DNA of 64,000 nt from Sordaria brevicollis (GCA_033439795.1 JAUTDP010000001.1:4340001-4404000); one strand, 5' to 3'; numbered from the stretch's first letter, positions 1-12,588 are shown. The notes: generated by a model not told the origin, from the letters alone. Translations and numbers: made by a program.

Positions 1-1557
1 TTTACCTATTTCGATAAATTTATTATATTATTTAATATTCTAAGAGCCTAAATTATTTACGAATTATACGCAAAAATTATTATTATTTATTTAGGCCGAA
101 ATAAAATTAAACGCTTAATTTCTATATAATATTAGTAATTAAAGATAACCGGTAATATCGACCGTTTTATTATTAATTATATAATATATTATACTTCGAA
201 AGTTCTTTATAATAAAATACTTAATAAATTAAAACTTATCCTAATAGCCTAACGTATTTAGTAGAATTTAATCGTAAATTTTAAATTAATATTTAAAAAT
301 AAATAAAGGTTCGATAACGTATTTATAATAATAAATCGATTAAATAAAATATTATAAACTATCCTTTACTTTATAATAATAATAATTAAAAACGCGGCCC
401 GTATATATTACGAAGGCCTTTACCGTATTTATAAATTATTAAGCGAAATTATTTCGGATAAAGGCCCCTAATTTATATTAGACTTTATAAACGAATTAAT
501 TAAAATTCTAAATATTAAGTAAAAATTAACCTCCTTAAAATATAATTAAACCGTGGGGTAGGCCGAAATTATAAACGAATATTTCAATTAGCGTTTTTAT
601 CCCTTCGTTAATTATTTCCAAAATAATTAATTAAAAGCGATCCCGGCAATAAATATAATATAAATAGGAATACTATACGATAATTTAAATAGAATATAAT
701 TATATAAAGTATTAAGAGGATTCTTAATGCCCGGAATTTTAAATTAAAAGGTTCGAATTAATTTCAACGGCGTACGATTAACGATTAGAAAGAAATTTAG
801 CCGGGAAGACGCGTAAAGTTTAATAAATCGGATCTAAGGATACGTAAATAAAGTAAAAGAATTTATTATTAAAACTCAAGAGCGGATAATTAAATAATTA
901 AATAAGTATCGACGCGTCCCGGATTTCGGACCCAGTAATAGAATATTTATTATTAAACGGAGCGAATTTATAGACCGGCTAAATTATAAATTCGACTTTT
1001 TTTTAACGAATTAATATTTTAAAATTAAAGAAAAATATAACTATTTATTTAAATTAAAAATATTAAAGGGTTAGAAAAGAATAAATATTTTTTATACCGA
1101 TAAATTTCGGAAATATCCTAATAATTTATTACCCGGTCAAAAATTAGAAAAGCCGGTAAAGGAATATATAGGAAACGATATCGAATAGGAAGTAAAGGAA
1201 ATCTTAATTTCTTAGGTATATTTTAGCAAATTTTAATACCGAATAAATTAAAAAGGATATAACCCAGACCTAAAATTCTACAACGTTAAAAATTTTAAAA
1301 ATTTACCTAAATTCTTAAAAATATATTACGAAATATACCTTAAATACCTAGGGCCGCCTATATATTTAGAAGAATAATTATAAAAGGCTAAGGCGGAGGA
1401 ATTTAATAAAAATTATCCGGAGGATAACGTCCTTTTAAAGAAGGGTACGAAGAAATTAAGGAAGGCGGTAAGCGCTAAGAAATGAAGGATCTACTTTATA
1501 TATAATAATAATTCTAATATTTCGAAGATTCGGGGCGAATTTTTTTCGAAGGGGGGG
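1..1557 (+). mobile_element. RIP-degraded Ty3/gypsy chromovirus, 3' part of pol
   Basis: This AT-rich stretch holds the end of a retrotransposon polyprotein, broken by many stops. Around 436-462 the + strand reads as the integrase block I-S-D-x-G-P-Q-F, and a few dozen codons later comes a degraded version of the usual T-x-G-Q-x-E segment. Around 1189-1355 it reads as a chromodomain-like segment (E-V-K-E-I-L, then K-G-Y-x-P-D-x-x-F-Y, N-F, Y-L-x-G-P-P). Integrase followed by a C-terminal chromodomain is the hallmark of chromoviruses. A G7 polypurine tract (1551-1557) ends the internal region just before the LTR. CpA and TpG are nearly absent, as expected after RIP. The 5' part lies outside the window. 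A second copy in inverse orientation lies at 58854-64000. Confidence 0.8.
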
Positions 1558-1825
1558 TAGTATTACGGCGCTAGCGGGTAGGGTCCCTATTAGGGCCTTA
1601 TCCGGCGGATTGGTTATTACTTAGGCGGTTACCCTAATAAAGGTTGACCGTACCAACGCACGTAATTGCGTACTACCTTCGTAGGTCGCCCGCGCCTAAG
1701 TATAAACCCTAGCGCGGGGCGCGCCCTTTACTCGTTTTCTTCTTTTCTTCTTCATCTTATAATTCTACAATAGACCTGGATTCAACGTGTTAAGCTTGTC
1801 TCTCGTAACCACGTCGCTCGTAATA
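1558..1825 (+). repeat. 3' LTR of the left chromovirus copy (268 bp)
   Basis: The repeat begins immediately after the polypurine tract and ends in CTCGTAATA, which pairs with CTCGTGACA in the other copy, so the original ends were TG...CA. It aligns over its whole length with the reverse complement of 58588-58853. It keeps more CpA/TpG than the internal region, for instance near 1655-1680 and 1770-1800. The next five bases are CTCTT, a possible target-site duplication that cannot be checked because the 5' LTR is outside the window. Confidence 0.75.
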
Positions 1826-4790
1826 CTCTTAAAGTTTAGTGGTTAATAAAAAAGTAGTGATATTATAGGTATTTATAGGGTAATTGCTAACGTTTATAAA
1901 ATTTACAATTATATTGCAATAACTTATTATTACTAGTGCGTATTTACATTTGTAAATACTCTCTTTTAGTAAGTAAACGCTAATTAACTTTAATTTTTAG
2001 TAGGATTAATTATTGGATAAATAATAGGAACCGACTAAAATTAGGGTAATTTACCGTTTTACGTAATAATTTAGTACGGAAATCGTACGTTCGTTGCGCA
2101 GTTTTAGCGAAATAACGATTGTTAGTTGCGAAAACGTACTTAAAAATACCTAAGAGAGCCTATTATTATATTAATTCTATATTCCTATATTTTAACGTAA
2201 AATAATAGCTTTCTAGCGGGTTAATTATCGATACCTATTATAAATAAAGGAAAAAAAATAATTAGTAGACGAAAAAAAAAAGCTCGAAGCTTATAAAAAA
2301 TCGGAAGAGATTTAAAAAAATTCGGAGGAAGTTTAAAGAAATTCGGAGGAGGCTTAGAAAATATCGGGGGTAATAAAAAGTATTATAAAAAAGAAAGGGA
2401 TAATAATAATATTTATAATAATAAAGGAGAGTATTTACGAATATAATTTATTTAAAATTATTTCTTCGATACCTAATTAATTTATAGATATTTACGCATC
2501 GTATTATCGTTGGGGGGTAGATTAACTAGGGTATTAACGATAGATTCGTTATATATTATTTTTAACCGTTAATATTTTATAATAGAAATTATATATTGAA
2601 AATAGGTTTTATACCGTTCGCCAGCTAGTTTCCGCTTTAAAATCCATTCGTAATAGACGTAATAAAGTAAATAATTAACTTCTATATTAGAAAAGGCCTC
2701 TCTAATAGCCTTTTATTTAATAAAATTATCGTTTATAAAAAAATAACGAAGCGGCTATAGGGAACCTGTATATTTTATTACCTACCCTTTAATTATTAAT
2801 AACGCGACTATAATAATATCCGCGTCGGCTTTAGCGGTTAAAAAGTAATTATAAGGGATCTAATAATTATATTCGTTGCGTACGAGAATTGTATATAATA
2901 ATTATAATAATTAATTAGTATTGTAGGTAGTATTTATAAGTATAAAGTGCCTACGACATTACAAAACTTCGAATTATTCTAGGGAGAGGGCGCATTAGTA
3001 TACGAAATTAATACGTAATAAAGAAATAGATAATAATAATAAAAATATAAAAATCGAAAAATTTAAAAAATTTAAAAAATCCGAAAAAATCGAAAAATTT
3101 AAAAAAATCTAAAAATATATATACTTTTATTTACCTATATAATATTAGGGGAAATTTTACCGTTAGGTCGCTCTACCGTAATAAATTTATAAAAGAAGCT
3201 TTTTTCTTTAATAAATTATATAATGTAATTAATTTAAATTGACGTAACGAAATCTTTCCCAACCCGACGAAAATTTAAATAAGCGCGCCGGTACGAATTA
3301 TTAATATTTATAATATCCTACCTTATTAAATAATTACCCCCGGCCGCGTATAACTTATTTTTGGCGGCGTTATCGCGGTTATCGTTACCTTATAAAGTAT
3401 ATAATATAGAAGTTATAATAAAGCTACGGGAAACGTTATAATGGGCTATATTTTTAACCGCGGAATTTCGTTTAATATAGTTAAATATATTCTAATTGTA
3501 ATAATAAATAATCTCTACCTAATTTTATATTAAGCGATTAAATATTGAAAAAATAATATAATTATTAAAATAAGTAGCGTAATATATAATAATAAGGTAA
3601 TCGATAGGAACGCGGGAAGGTTTATAGCGTTATTTTTTTACCGGTCGTTTTTTATTCTTTTTTAACGAAGGGGCGTAAAATCGATATTAATAATATTATA
3701 AAGTAAATACCCTATTTTAAACTAGTACGCGCTTTAAACCGTTCTTTATATAGAAATTATTTACGAAAGTAAAATATTTATCCGCTTTTTTAATAAACGC
3801 GAATTTAATAGGCTCCTACAATATAAAAAAACGTTACTTAATTTACTCGATATTTTTTAATACCCAATTAGGTTAATTGTATAATTAATCGCATTATTAT
3901 ACTTAGGGGTACGTACGTACTGCTATTATTATTAGTCTTGCGGAAGGAGAAGGAAGAGGGGGAATAATTGAAAAGAGATTATTATTAATTATTTTATTAT
4001 TATTTTATATAATAATAGGAAGGGGAAATATTATATCCTTTTAGTAGCGCGTTAGTATTTAAGGTACGAACCGTTTCGTTTTATTTAATACCCGTAATTT
4101 GGATAAAGTCCGCTATATCGTTAAAATTGGCGGGGATAATATTAACGGGGATAATATTAATTTCGTTAATATTAATGGGAATAATAAGGGTACTAGAAAT
4201 TGCGACCTAATTGGTATTAATATTAAACTATTATAGGTTATTGGTAGATTATTCTTCTACTAATTTAACGACGATATCGAAGCTAAATTTTCGAATAATA
4301 GTATCCTATTTATTAAATTACTATTAAAGGCGCTATATCTCTTACTAGTATTTATTTATAATAATAATAATAATTAATAATAATAATATAATTTACGATA
4401 TTAATTAATAGGGATAGTAGGGTAATTACGATTCGAGAAGTATATTATTTAGGGAAAAGAGGAAAAGTAAATAAAAAAGACGCGTAATAATTAAAGTACT
4501 AATTATTTAGATTATTTTTTAGGTAATAACCGTACCCGCGGTAAGAGTATTAATTACGTTAATCCCGACGTACTTAATATACTGGAAATTTCGTATAACG
4601 ATTATAACTTTATTAAAATACTATTAAAATTGTCGTTAACAACGGCAATCGCATTGTTTGAATACCCTCAATTAATTAACAAAGTTGTACGAAGTTCCAA
4701 AGTAAACTAGTAATGTTATTACGGAGTGTTGTGCGCGTTGTTATATTGTATTAGGACATGGCGACTTAGCCACGGTCGCTAATAACCTAG
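1826..4790. other. RIPed AT-rich heterochromatin, no intact gene
   Basis: The block is very AT-rich, with TpA-rich composition, almost no CpA/TpG and stops in all frames. I could not assign it to a transposon family. It includes a short tandem repeat (2301-2363), A-rich low-complexity DNA at about 3050-3115, and a less mutated edge after about 4640 where CpA and TpG reappear. No RNA gene was recognised. Confidence 0.7.
2301..2363 (+). repeat. 21-bp tandem repeat, three units
   Basis: Three consecutive 21-bp units each start TCGGA(A/G)GA and end in an A-rich run. The period is a multiple of three, so this may be a relic of a seven-residue protein repeat in a dead coding region. Confidence 0.55.
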
Positions 4791-5811
4791 ATGTTATATG
4801 AAAATAAAATCGATTTTATTATTATTTTCTCTATTTGGGGGTGTGGGGCTGTAAGCGGAATAAGCAACTCCCACTGATGATGACCACCACCACATCACCA
4901 CGACGACAGGGACAGGTACTTGGCCAAGGTACAATCTGCATCTGCGGTCATTGTCAGAGCATTGCCGTTCCTGGCATTCTTCTGTCGAGCAAAGACGGGC
5001 ACCCGGACGAGGGTTGCAATCCATGGGCAGGCGCGCAGGCATTGAAACACTCGGAGCCGGGCAGATTCCAAAGAGAAGAAAGAGAGGCCGTTCTTGTGAG
5101 TTGTGACTGTGGGTCCTAAAGTGGGAAAGAAGGATGTGGATGAACCTGTGGGAGGAACCTAAGTGGAATCGACAGGGAAGGAAGCGGGGGTTTTGCGGGT
5201 GGACGACTCCAACGACCGGGGGTCTCCAACAGGGATGGCCACCCGCAAAGCCGTCAAGGTTCCAAAGGGCCATCAAGGTCACTCGGGGACGTGATCTGTG
5301 CGCTGTTGGGGGCCTGCCGATGTCTGGCCAACCATAAGCCCCCGTGCTCTGCGACTTTATCAGCGGAGTGACACTCGACACTCGAGACAGCACGCACAAA
5401 GCAAAGCCACATGGATGACGAGGAACAAGACTGTGGGGGTCAAGATAAGCGCATTTCCGGCGGATGCCAGAGCGGCCAGACCGTGAACATTCTCGACCTC
5501 ACTCACGGCATCGTCAGTTTTCCAGGGGCTCCCGTCCTTTTGGACTCTACCTCTACCGGATGCTGGAATCTCTCCCATTCGACAGTCTATCTGCCTTTGC
5601 TTCTTCTTCTTCTTCTTCTTCTTCTTCTTCTTCTTCTTTTTTTTTTTTTCTTTTTTTTTTTTTTTCCGATTCTCACATGGAATCTGTCCCTCCCGTTCTG
5701 ACACTACTCCCAGAGCAAAAACACCACTCGGCTGGCTGAAAAGAAGATATCAATCTCGAATCTGTTGCAGGGCGGCACAGCAATCCAGATATCTAAAGAG
5801 AACCACCACCC
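4791..5811. other. Intergenic DNA at the heterochromatin edge
   Basis: Base composition switches here from RIPed AT-rich to normal. An 18-bp palindrome, AATAAAATCGATTTTATT (4803-4820), marks the border. The longer open frames on both strands overlap one another, some depend on the pyrimidine microsatellite, and none shows a recognisable domain. I see no gene that I can support. Confidence 0.5.
5600..5665 (+). repeat. (CTT)n microsatellite followed by a T-rich run
   Basis: About twelve CTT units are followed by two T runs separated by one C. On the minus strand this gives artefactual poly-lysine frames, which should not be read as protein. Confidence 0.85.
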
Positions 5812-6325
5812 ATGGCCTCTCAGCCAGATACAGATAGCTGTGTCCCATCCCCAAGAGAGATCGACGACCTGTCTTTAGAGACAAATCTCATTCAAGACAA
5901 GATACGCTCTGGCGTCTTTGACCGCCTGTCGCACGGCATCGCCATTGTCGTTGATTCGGGATCCCGTCAAGGGGTCTTTGACGGCGTCGTACATCTTCGT
6001 TTACCCTCGGTTGGACTGCCGCACAAGACAGATGGTACACCACGTTATCAAGCCTCCAGACCTATTGGGCATCTCAACCTTGTAAGTCGCACCAAGCGAG
6101 TATCGCGATAGCGGGTCCGGATGGTGTCAGAGAGTCTTGAGCGCCCAACATGGCCGCACATGGCAAATGATGGGATATATCTCCCAGATTTATGGCTCGG
6201 CTATCGATGACTATCATTCTTCGTTGCCTTGCTTGTTGGTCTCGTCCTTGGGTTTTGACGAGGACGGTAACAGGCCGGCCGACATGTCCCCTTCATGTCA
6301 GACTGGCGAGCGAATGACGGGCTGA
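5812..6325 (+). CDS. Possible small two-exon gene, unknown function
   Basis: An ATG in a reasonable context (CACCCATGG) opens 90 codons that run into GTAAGT at 6082. Splicing to the AG at 6129-6130 gives a 49-nt intron in phase 0 and a second exon of 64 codons, ending in TGA at 6323-6325. The predicted protein is 154 residues with no recognised domain. The intron is at the short end for Neurospora and has no clear branch-point motif. Against a real gene: it lies in a gene-poor stretch and there is no recognisable homology. In its favour: the strong donor and the in-frame join. Both the model and its coding status are tentative. Confidence 0.3.
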
Positions 6326-8358
6326 TGCGGCGGGTCGTGATGCTGCGCAACCACGTCTATCAACCTGTCTTTGACGCTTGACAAGGCTTCGCTTTGCATT
6401 TGGAGACCAGCGCAGGAACCGGCCAATGAATCTCTTATCTCGGAGCCCGTGTACGTGAGGAACAAGAATGGATATGGATAGCCAAAGCCCGCAACACCAC
6501 ACAACCACACACGGGATAGTTACGACCGCGACACTCGGCTGATACCCACACATCATGCCATTGAATGGATGGCCACACGGCCTCTTTTCTTGTCGTAGGT
6601 TGATGTATATCAGCGCTTGCTATATATTAACAGAGTGCTACCTCACCAACAGTGCACCACCGCAGGAGATCAAAGCTCTCACTCAACCTTGATAAACCTC
6701 TCACGACGGACACGGACGAGATTGCCTTCGTTTCCGTTGCAGTGTATCTGGGCGCCTTTTTCGTTCCTTTTGCATGGATGCCCAGGATAGGACGTTTCTG
6801 GAAGATGGGACTTCCCAAAGCGATTCACACGATGGTCGCTTTCATATTACTCCCCCACCGTTGCACTGCACCCTTCCCAGTCATCAAGTGTGTTCCCGTC
6901 TATTCCGTCGTCGCAATTGATATCCTACCTTCCATTATCGTTTGCATTCACTCGGTCGGCATGAAAAAGTGTCCTGAACTTGGACGCGTCGTTGCTAGGT
7001 CCTTGTCCGTCTGTGTAATACAAGGTGGAATCCTTCTGATATTGCCACGGATATGGACATTCCGTCCGTTGGTCGATAAATGACAAGTAGAAAAAATGAC
7101 TGACAGCCTACACAGCATTTCTCTCTATCTAGACAGTTATTACACCACTCACCACACCCAAAAGCTCTCACCGGCAACACCGGTCAGACGCCATACCAAG
7201 CCCTTGGTAAATCAGCACAGGAGCCAAGACCAAGACATCGCCACCAATACTCATCATGTCACAAATTTCTCACAATCCTTGAATTCTTCGAGACCTGTGA
7301 TGCTGTAGGTAACATGACGGTAGGAAAAGACGACGAAGCTATAAAAAAAAACTAGCAGCGAAGAATGACATTATGGTTACTGAAACTAACACCCTATTAG
7401 GTAATAGCGAGTAATAGTGTTGCACTTGTCTCCGATTTTCTCTTTGGCAATTTTTCTTTCAACCTTGAACCTTCCGATGTCACCGTGGGGGTTGAAAGAG
7501 AAAAAAAGGAAGCGATGATTGAGATCCGCGGCATCGATTCTCCAACCTCCGTTCGTCGGCGGCGCATGTCCGGCGCAACGAAGATTTTTCGCCGAGAATA
7601 AATGAAGGCTTGCGATGTTTATCGCAGGGATGATTTTGATATTGTTGACGATGGCTCTTTTTCCTTTGCCTTCACACAGCACGACTCTGGTTGGGTACGG
7701 GAGAGGAACAAATCGTGAACTTTCGTGCGATGTCCATACAATACCAACCGCCCGCAAAGAACTCCCTTATTCTCGAAACCCTTTCTTTTCTACTTCCAAA
7801 CAAACTTCCCTCATGCTTCCAGGCTATCAAGACCAAGCTTCTCACATGCATCAATCACAAAAGAACAATACAGAATCCACACCAGGGGTTGAACAAAAAA
7901 AAACCAAAGAAAAGAAACAAGGGATTTTCTCACACACATCGGCTTCTTGGCCCTCTTGGCTTGCCGCTAAACCCCCCAACTTTTCAGAAAAAGAAAGGGC
8001 TTACCTAAAGCTTGTGTAACGACGCCATCATTCCCGTCCCGTCCAGGGGTCCTTGGATGGACGGACAGTGCCTGACACTCCAGTCATGGCAGTCTAGGTA
8101 TTTTAGCAGGGGGTGAATGGTCCCTTTGAAAGATCGCAAACCTTCTCATGGACACTCACCCGAATTGGGAGCATTTATCTGCTGGCGTCCAAGTTGACAC
8201 TTGAAAGATTTGGAGTCATGGTCAAAGGGTCATTCTTCATCGGAGTGGTTGTGTGTGATTTTTACGGTCCGAAATATACGTAGGGGGGCGACTGAGGGGT
8301 GTTTCCGACAACACAAAGCAGGAGCTTGTTAATGCACAATTGTACACCTATCACAAGG

Positions 8359-8360
<2 letters not shown>

Positions 8361-8402
<42 letters not shown>
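8361..8402 (+). repeat. 42-nt poly-T homopolymer
   Basis: An uninterrupted run of T follows GGGG. The exact length may be unreliable in any assembly. Confidence 0.9.
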
Positions 8403-8403
<1 letters not shown>

Positions 8404-9471
8404 TTAATCCAACGAATCAAAATACTGTAGGCGTACTGGAACAGTAAAGATGAGAACTAAGTACGTAAACAAAAGAAGAGTGTCGGTTGGACTTGCACGG
8501 AGAGAGGGATGGGATTTTGGTGCATGTATCCGTTGCCTGTTATGATCAAGTATTGTGTAGGCCAGGAACACAAGAGGAGCCAAGTTACCACAGTAGATAA
8601 GCAAGATTCATAATAGGTGAAAACAGCAACAAGCCATCTGCCTTGATCCCTGATGATCACCCTTCCCATCATTTACCCATCCACATAATATGTAAATTGT
8701 CGTCCATATCAAGGAATAAACCTCGAATGCGTATCAGGACAGGAGAGTGCCGGTGCCTAGGTGAGATCCTAATCAAGCCACCTTTTACCTCCCGAGAGAC
8801 ACTTATTCTTGAACAGCCAGGTTGATCCTTTTCTGTCCATTTCATCTTCCATATTTCCCCCTCCCACCCAGAGGAATGGGTATGAGAGATGAACGGATCG
8901 TCCAATCGGAACATATCCCTTCGCCTCAAAGAAGGATACATTATCATATCATGGACATGTCTCAGATAACTACCTGCGAGTTTGTGACCCGTTCACTAAA
9001 GAGGCCGACAGCCAGCCCGCAGACATATTGAGACAGCAAGTATCATATCATGTGTTGTGATATAACCTGTACATTGACCGACGTTTGAATACCATGGACA
9101 TTGAGGACTCGGTGAGAACTTGGTTTTGAATCGAGCTAGGGAAGATAGGTGGATAGTGCAATTCAAGACCGGTGAAGGTGGTAAATAGACGTAAGGCGTA
9201 GGTGATCAAAGGTATGGCGTCGTAGGACGAAGCCTGCATGGAAGATGGCGAGATGTCATATTTTCTGGATCGATAGGTCTTCAGTCAAGGACCGGTCGTC
9301 CAAAACTTCATGATCTCCTTTATCTTTGTTTTTTGTGGCTAGGCTTTGAGCACAGCCAGGAGGTGTCTTTTAGATAGCCTTTATCCGTGAAGTCTGCATA
9401 AACAGCAAGGGAGGACAACGAGCGTGTAAGACAAAGATGTCTCTTCTTGTAGCCACACTGCGCTACTAATA

Positions 9472-9491
9472 TCCCGCCGTATACGGCGGGA
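9472..9491. repeat. Perfect 20-bp GC-rich palindrome
   Basis: TCCCGCCGTATACGGCGGGA equals its own reverse complement. It has inverted CCG/CGG triplets, the kind of half-site bound by fungal Zn(II)2Cys6 factors, but no strong gene candidate lies within 1.8 kb on either side. The role is unknown. Confidence 0.8.
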
Positions 9492-11366
9492 AGACCCGTT
9501 GGGATCGTTGGCTGAATCCAAGAAATGGACCCTTCTTGTCGACAACAAACTTACCACTTATGGGCTGTTACCTTTCCCTATGGAGGTACCATCGAAACAG
9601 TGGGTGGTTGACGATGACTGGTCTAGTTTGGTCTCTCTTCAGGCACCCAAATAAATCCCCCGCAAACACAAGGCGTTTATGGTTTGCTCTTTCATCGATA
9701 TGAATCCGAAAAGGGAGTTTATCCTGAGCGCCAATGTAGGATCCAGACTCGATACAAGACGCCCGGTACGTGTACTACACCAACGCTGCATGTCGTGCGT
9801 AACGTCAGTATGGTATCGGAGGACCAATGTCGAAGCTATCGTGGTCTCTGTACTTCCCCATCATGTCTCGCATTGCGAGGTTCTGATATGATATGATATC
9901 CATTCCACCGGGTTAAAAAATGCTTGTTTTTCGAGGAAGCCCAGCATCGGCGTGGGGTTCTCGGCTCGCCTCGAGCCTTGTCATCTAAGTCTATATCGCA
10001 AGGAATCTGGAGATGTGGGGAGGGAACCGATGTTTTTCTTGGGAGGCTGAGAAACTTCCTTATCATTGTCAAGATGATTTTGAGTTCCATGTGAAGGTTG
10101 AAAGGTCTCACCCTCCTTTGCAATGTGTGGCTGGCAGATACTGGAACCCCGTTGATCCAGGAGAATGGGCCGGTAGGGGTGAAGGAGATAGCTTTCACTC
10201 ACAAGATAAGCTCAAGTGGAAGTGAGATGCTCTTGGCCACCGATGTGCGTGTGCAAGATAAACGAATCAGAGGGCGGAACATGATTAGTACCTACGTACC
10301 GTCCGTCCATAGGTAGGTGTTGGGAGGCTCAAGAGGGGATGGAATTCACGCGTAAAGATAAAAGTTTGAGAACTTCAAACTCTGGGAGTCAAGAGCGAGG
10401 GGGGATGACTTCGACCCTTTTCCTGTGTAACTCGCAAGTACACCACGACTGACCAACCGCCTAACGTTGCGCTTGTCGCGCGTTCTTTTTTGGTCGCAGT
10501 ATCCAAGCGGGTGAGATAAGTTTAACGGGATGGGAGATAAAGAGAGCCGCCGAGAGAGGACGCTCAGAGATCAACAAGAAAACAACGGGCTTATCTATCT
10601 GGTATTTCATTTTGGGTTCCATTATTATATCCCGGGCCGGGCTTCTTTCGCAAATGAAACACGACTGGACGCTTGTCTCGAGATTCTTATCAGGGGCATG
10701 CCATAGGTAACAGCATGTGCTGCACCAGCCGTCCGAGAAATGGTTGTTGGGCGTCAAAGCGACAAAGACGTAATTTTGATTTCCATGGCGCAAGACTTTG
10801 ATGGTCATGGACTTTTTTTTTTTGAACGTTGACTGGATGAAACTGGATGAGGAGCTTGGTGGATGTTGGTGTCGTTGAGGAACATGGATGCCATCATGCC
10901 GACTACCTCTATTGTTGGCCAACGATTTGACAATGACGAGCTTCTCACGTGATAGAAGGTAGAAAAGATCTGGATTGATGATTCAATAGGTAGCCGCGCT
11001 GATAAACCTCATCAAAGTCGAAGGTGAAGAAGGTTGACGTATGCAAGAAAGAAAGAGAGGAAATGAAAACAGCAGGAGCGGTTGACGTCTTACAGCCCTA
11101 TGTTATCGATAAGACAGGGATCCGATAAGATAACAAAAAGATGGGGTTACCCTACGGTCCGTGCGGATTGTCATCACCGGCTAGCTTTCCGGCGACCGCC
11201 CGAACTTTCGCAAACAAACAACGACGACGACGGCGGGGAAGCTTGAATTGAAGAATCCTCCAGCTTCCTTTGCGCCCAATCGGATACCATAGCCGATAGA
11301 TATCCTTCCGAAAACTCTCATTTTCCCGCTGCGCGAAGAACTCGACAGCCCATCACAACCTTCACA

Positions 11367-11999
11367 ATGTCCTCCCAACAACCACCATCAGAAACGCCGG
11401 CGGCGACGACTCCCGCGCCAGCAGAAATCCCCGCCGAAATTATCCCCTCAGCCGAGAACCACTACGGCACACCCAACCTGCTTCACAACTCCGCCATCAT
11501 CGTCTCCGTGCTTGCGCCCATTGGCTTGCTTCTTCCAGGCCGCGGCCGCGGCCAATTCTCCGTCCAAAACGCCATTCTCAGTTCCGGTACCTTCTGGGGC
11601 TTCAACCAGCTCTCGTACGACTACACGGGCAAGTCCATCTACCAGCGATCCAACGAGAAGTGGGGCAGCATCTTGTCGGTCGGCGACTCGCTTCCTGAGC
11701 AGGCCAAGAAGAACAAGGCCCTGATCGAGGCGGAGCGGGCGAGGAGAAAGCTTGCGCAGGATCAGGCTGATGCAAAGGCGGAGGCAGAGAAGAACGGTGG
11801 CGTTCTGACGAAGATCTGGATGGGCGACGAGAAGGAAGGGTGGAAGGAGAAGAGGCTGGAGGAGGAGAAGAAGGCGCTTGAGAGCGGGAAGGGGTACGGA
11901 AGCTTGATTATGGATCAGATTTGGGAGGTTTGGAACCAGGAGGGTAAAGACGGAAAAAAGAAGGACGGCGACAAGAATGATACCCCGAAGAAGGAGTAG
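11367..11999 (+). CDS. Small fungal membrane protein (often labelled 'rhomboid family')
   Basis: Single-exon gene for 210 residues. A proline/alanine-rich N-terminus (1-40) is followed by a hydrophobic segment at about 43-60, a weaker hydrophobic stretch to about 85, and a charged coiled-coil-like, lysine/glutamate-rich tail ending in a basic run. From memory it resembles short fungal proteins annotated as 'rhomboid family membrane protein', but I see no rhomboid GxSG motif or catalytic histidine, so protease activity is not supported. A mitochondrial or ER membrane role is possible but unproven. The start fits because the ATG is the first in frame and is preceded by CACA. A GAG microsatellite begins just after the stop. 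Confidence 0.75.
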   Translation: MSSQQPPSETPAATTPAPAEIPAEIIPSAENHYGTPNLLHNSAIIVSVLAPIGLLLPGRGRGQFSVQNAILSSGTFWGFNQLSYDYTGKSIYQRSNEKWGSILSVGDSLPEQAKKNKALIEAERARRKLAQDQADAKAEAEKNGGVLTKIWMGDEKEGWKEKRLEEEKKALESGKGYGSLIMDQIWEVWNQEGKDGKKKDGDKNDTPKKE

Positions 12000-12009
12000 G
12001 ATGGACAGT

Positions 12010-12063
12010 GAGGAGGAGGAGGAGGAGGAGGAGGAGGAGGAGGAGGAGGAGGAGGAGGAGGAG
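12010..12063 (+). repeat. (GAG)18 microsatellite in 3' UTR
   Basis: Eighteen perfect GAG units begin 11 bases after the stop codon of the upstream gene. They create a poly-Glu frame on + and a poly-Ser frame on -, which are artefacts. Confidence 0.9.
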
Positions 12064-12588
12064 AACGAGGATGGTGTCTCATTATCGAGATATAAAAGGT
12101 TCTTGGGCTTCGGTAGAGTAAGGAGACGGATCAGCAGGCAATTATTACTGCATGTACTCTGCGTTGGATAATCGGCGGAATGCTCCCGGTCAGAATGCTT
12201 GGTTCGAAAGAGAGACGTCGCATCTGGCTGTCCGATATTCTTCAACCGAGAGAAGACGAGTAGGTTAACAAGATGCTAAGGAGAGGGGTTGTTTGCGGTG
12301 TGCTTGAAACTGGTGCATTCTCTTTCCCTTCCTTCCCTCAAGGCATACGAAAAAGATGTAAGAAGTGGGAGAGAAATAACCTGTACAGTAAAATGGCGTC
12401 GCATGTAAAATGTCCAACTAAAGCCGACAATGGGAGATAATGCTACGGTGTATACAACAACATACATTTTTCCGCTGCCAGAATCCATGTATCATACAAC
12501 AAGCTCGAGTACAAAGTTGAACAGTTCTGTTTACAAGCACCTCATCTTCAGCTCGTCCATTCAAACCCCGCCGCGTGCGCAGTGAGCA

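Larger units (their letters stand above)
6326..11366. other. 5-kb gene-poor region
   Basis: Only short scattered frames are present. One of 134 codons at 7615-8019 begins with a hydrophobic, signal-like stretch but becomes low-complexity and lysine-rich. Others start only at GTG or TTG. A 42-nt T run lies at 8361-8402 and a perfect 20-bp palindrome at 9472-9491. I saw no tRNA or 5S rRNA signature. The last 400 bases before 11367 probably include the promoter and leader of the downstream gene. Confidence 0.5.

Noticed and set aside
5360..5704. Frames with poly-Lys or poly-Ser/Leu over the CTT/T tract
   Set aside because: They exist only because the microsatellite lacks stops; no domain or supporting context.
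6652..7083. 143-codon hydrophobic frame
   Set aside because: It opens at GTG, not ATG, and shows no family resemblance.
10461..10922. 153-codon minus-strand frame
   Set aside because: It starts at TTG; composition is mixed and no motif is visible.
11448..12245. 265-codon minus-strand frame with poly-Ser
   Set aside because: Antisense shadow of the gene at 11367-11999 extended through the GAG microsatellite.
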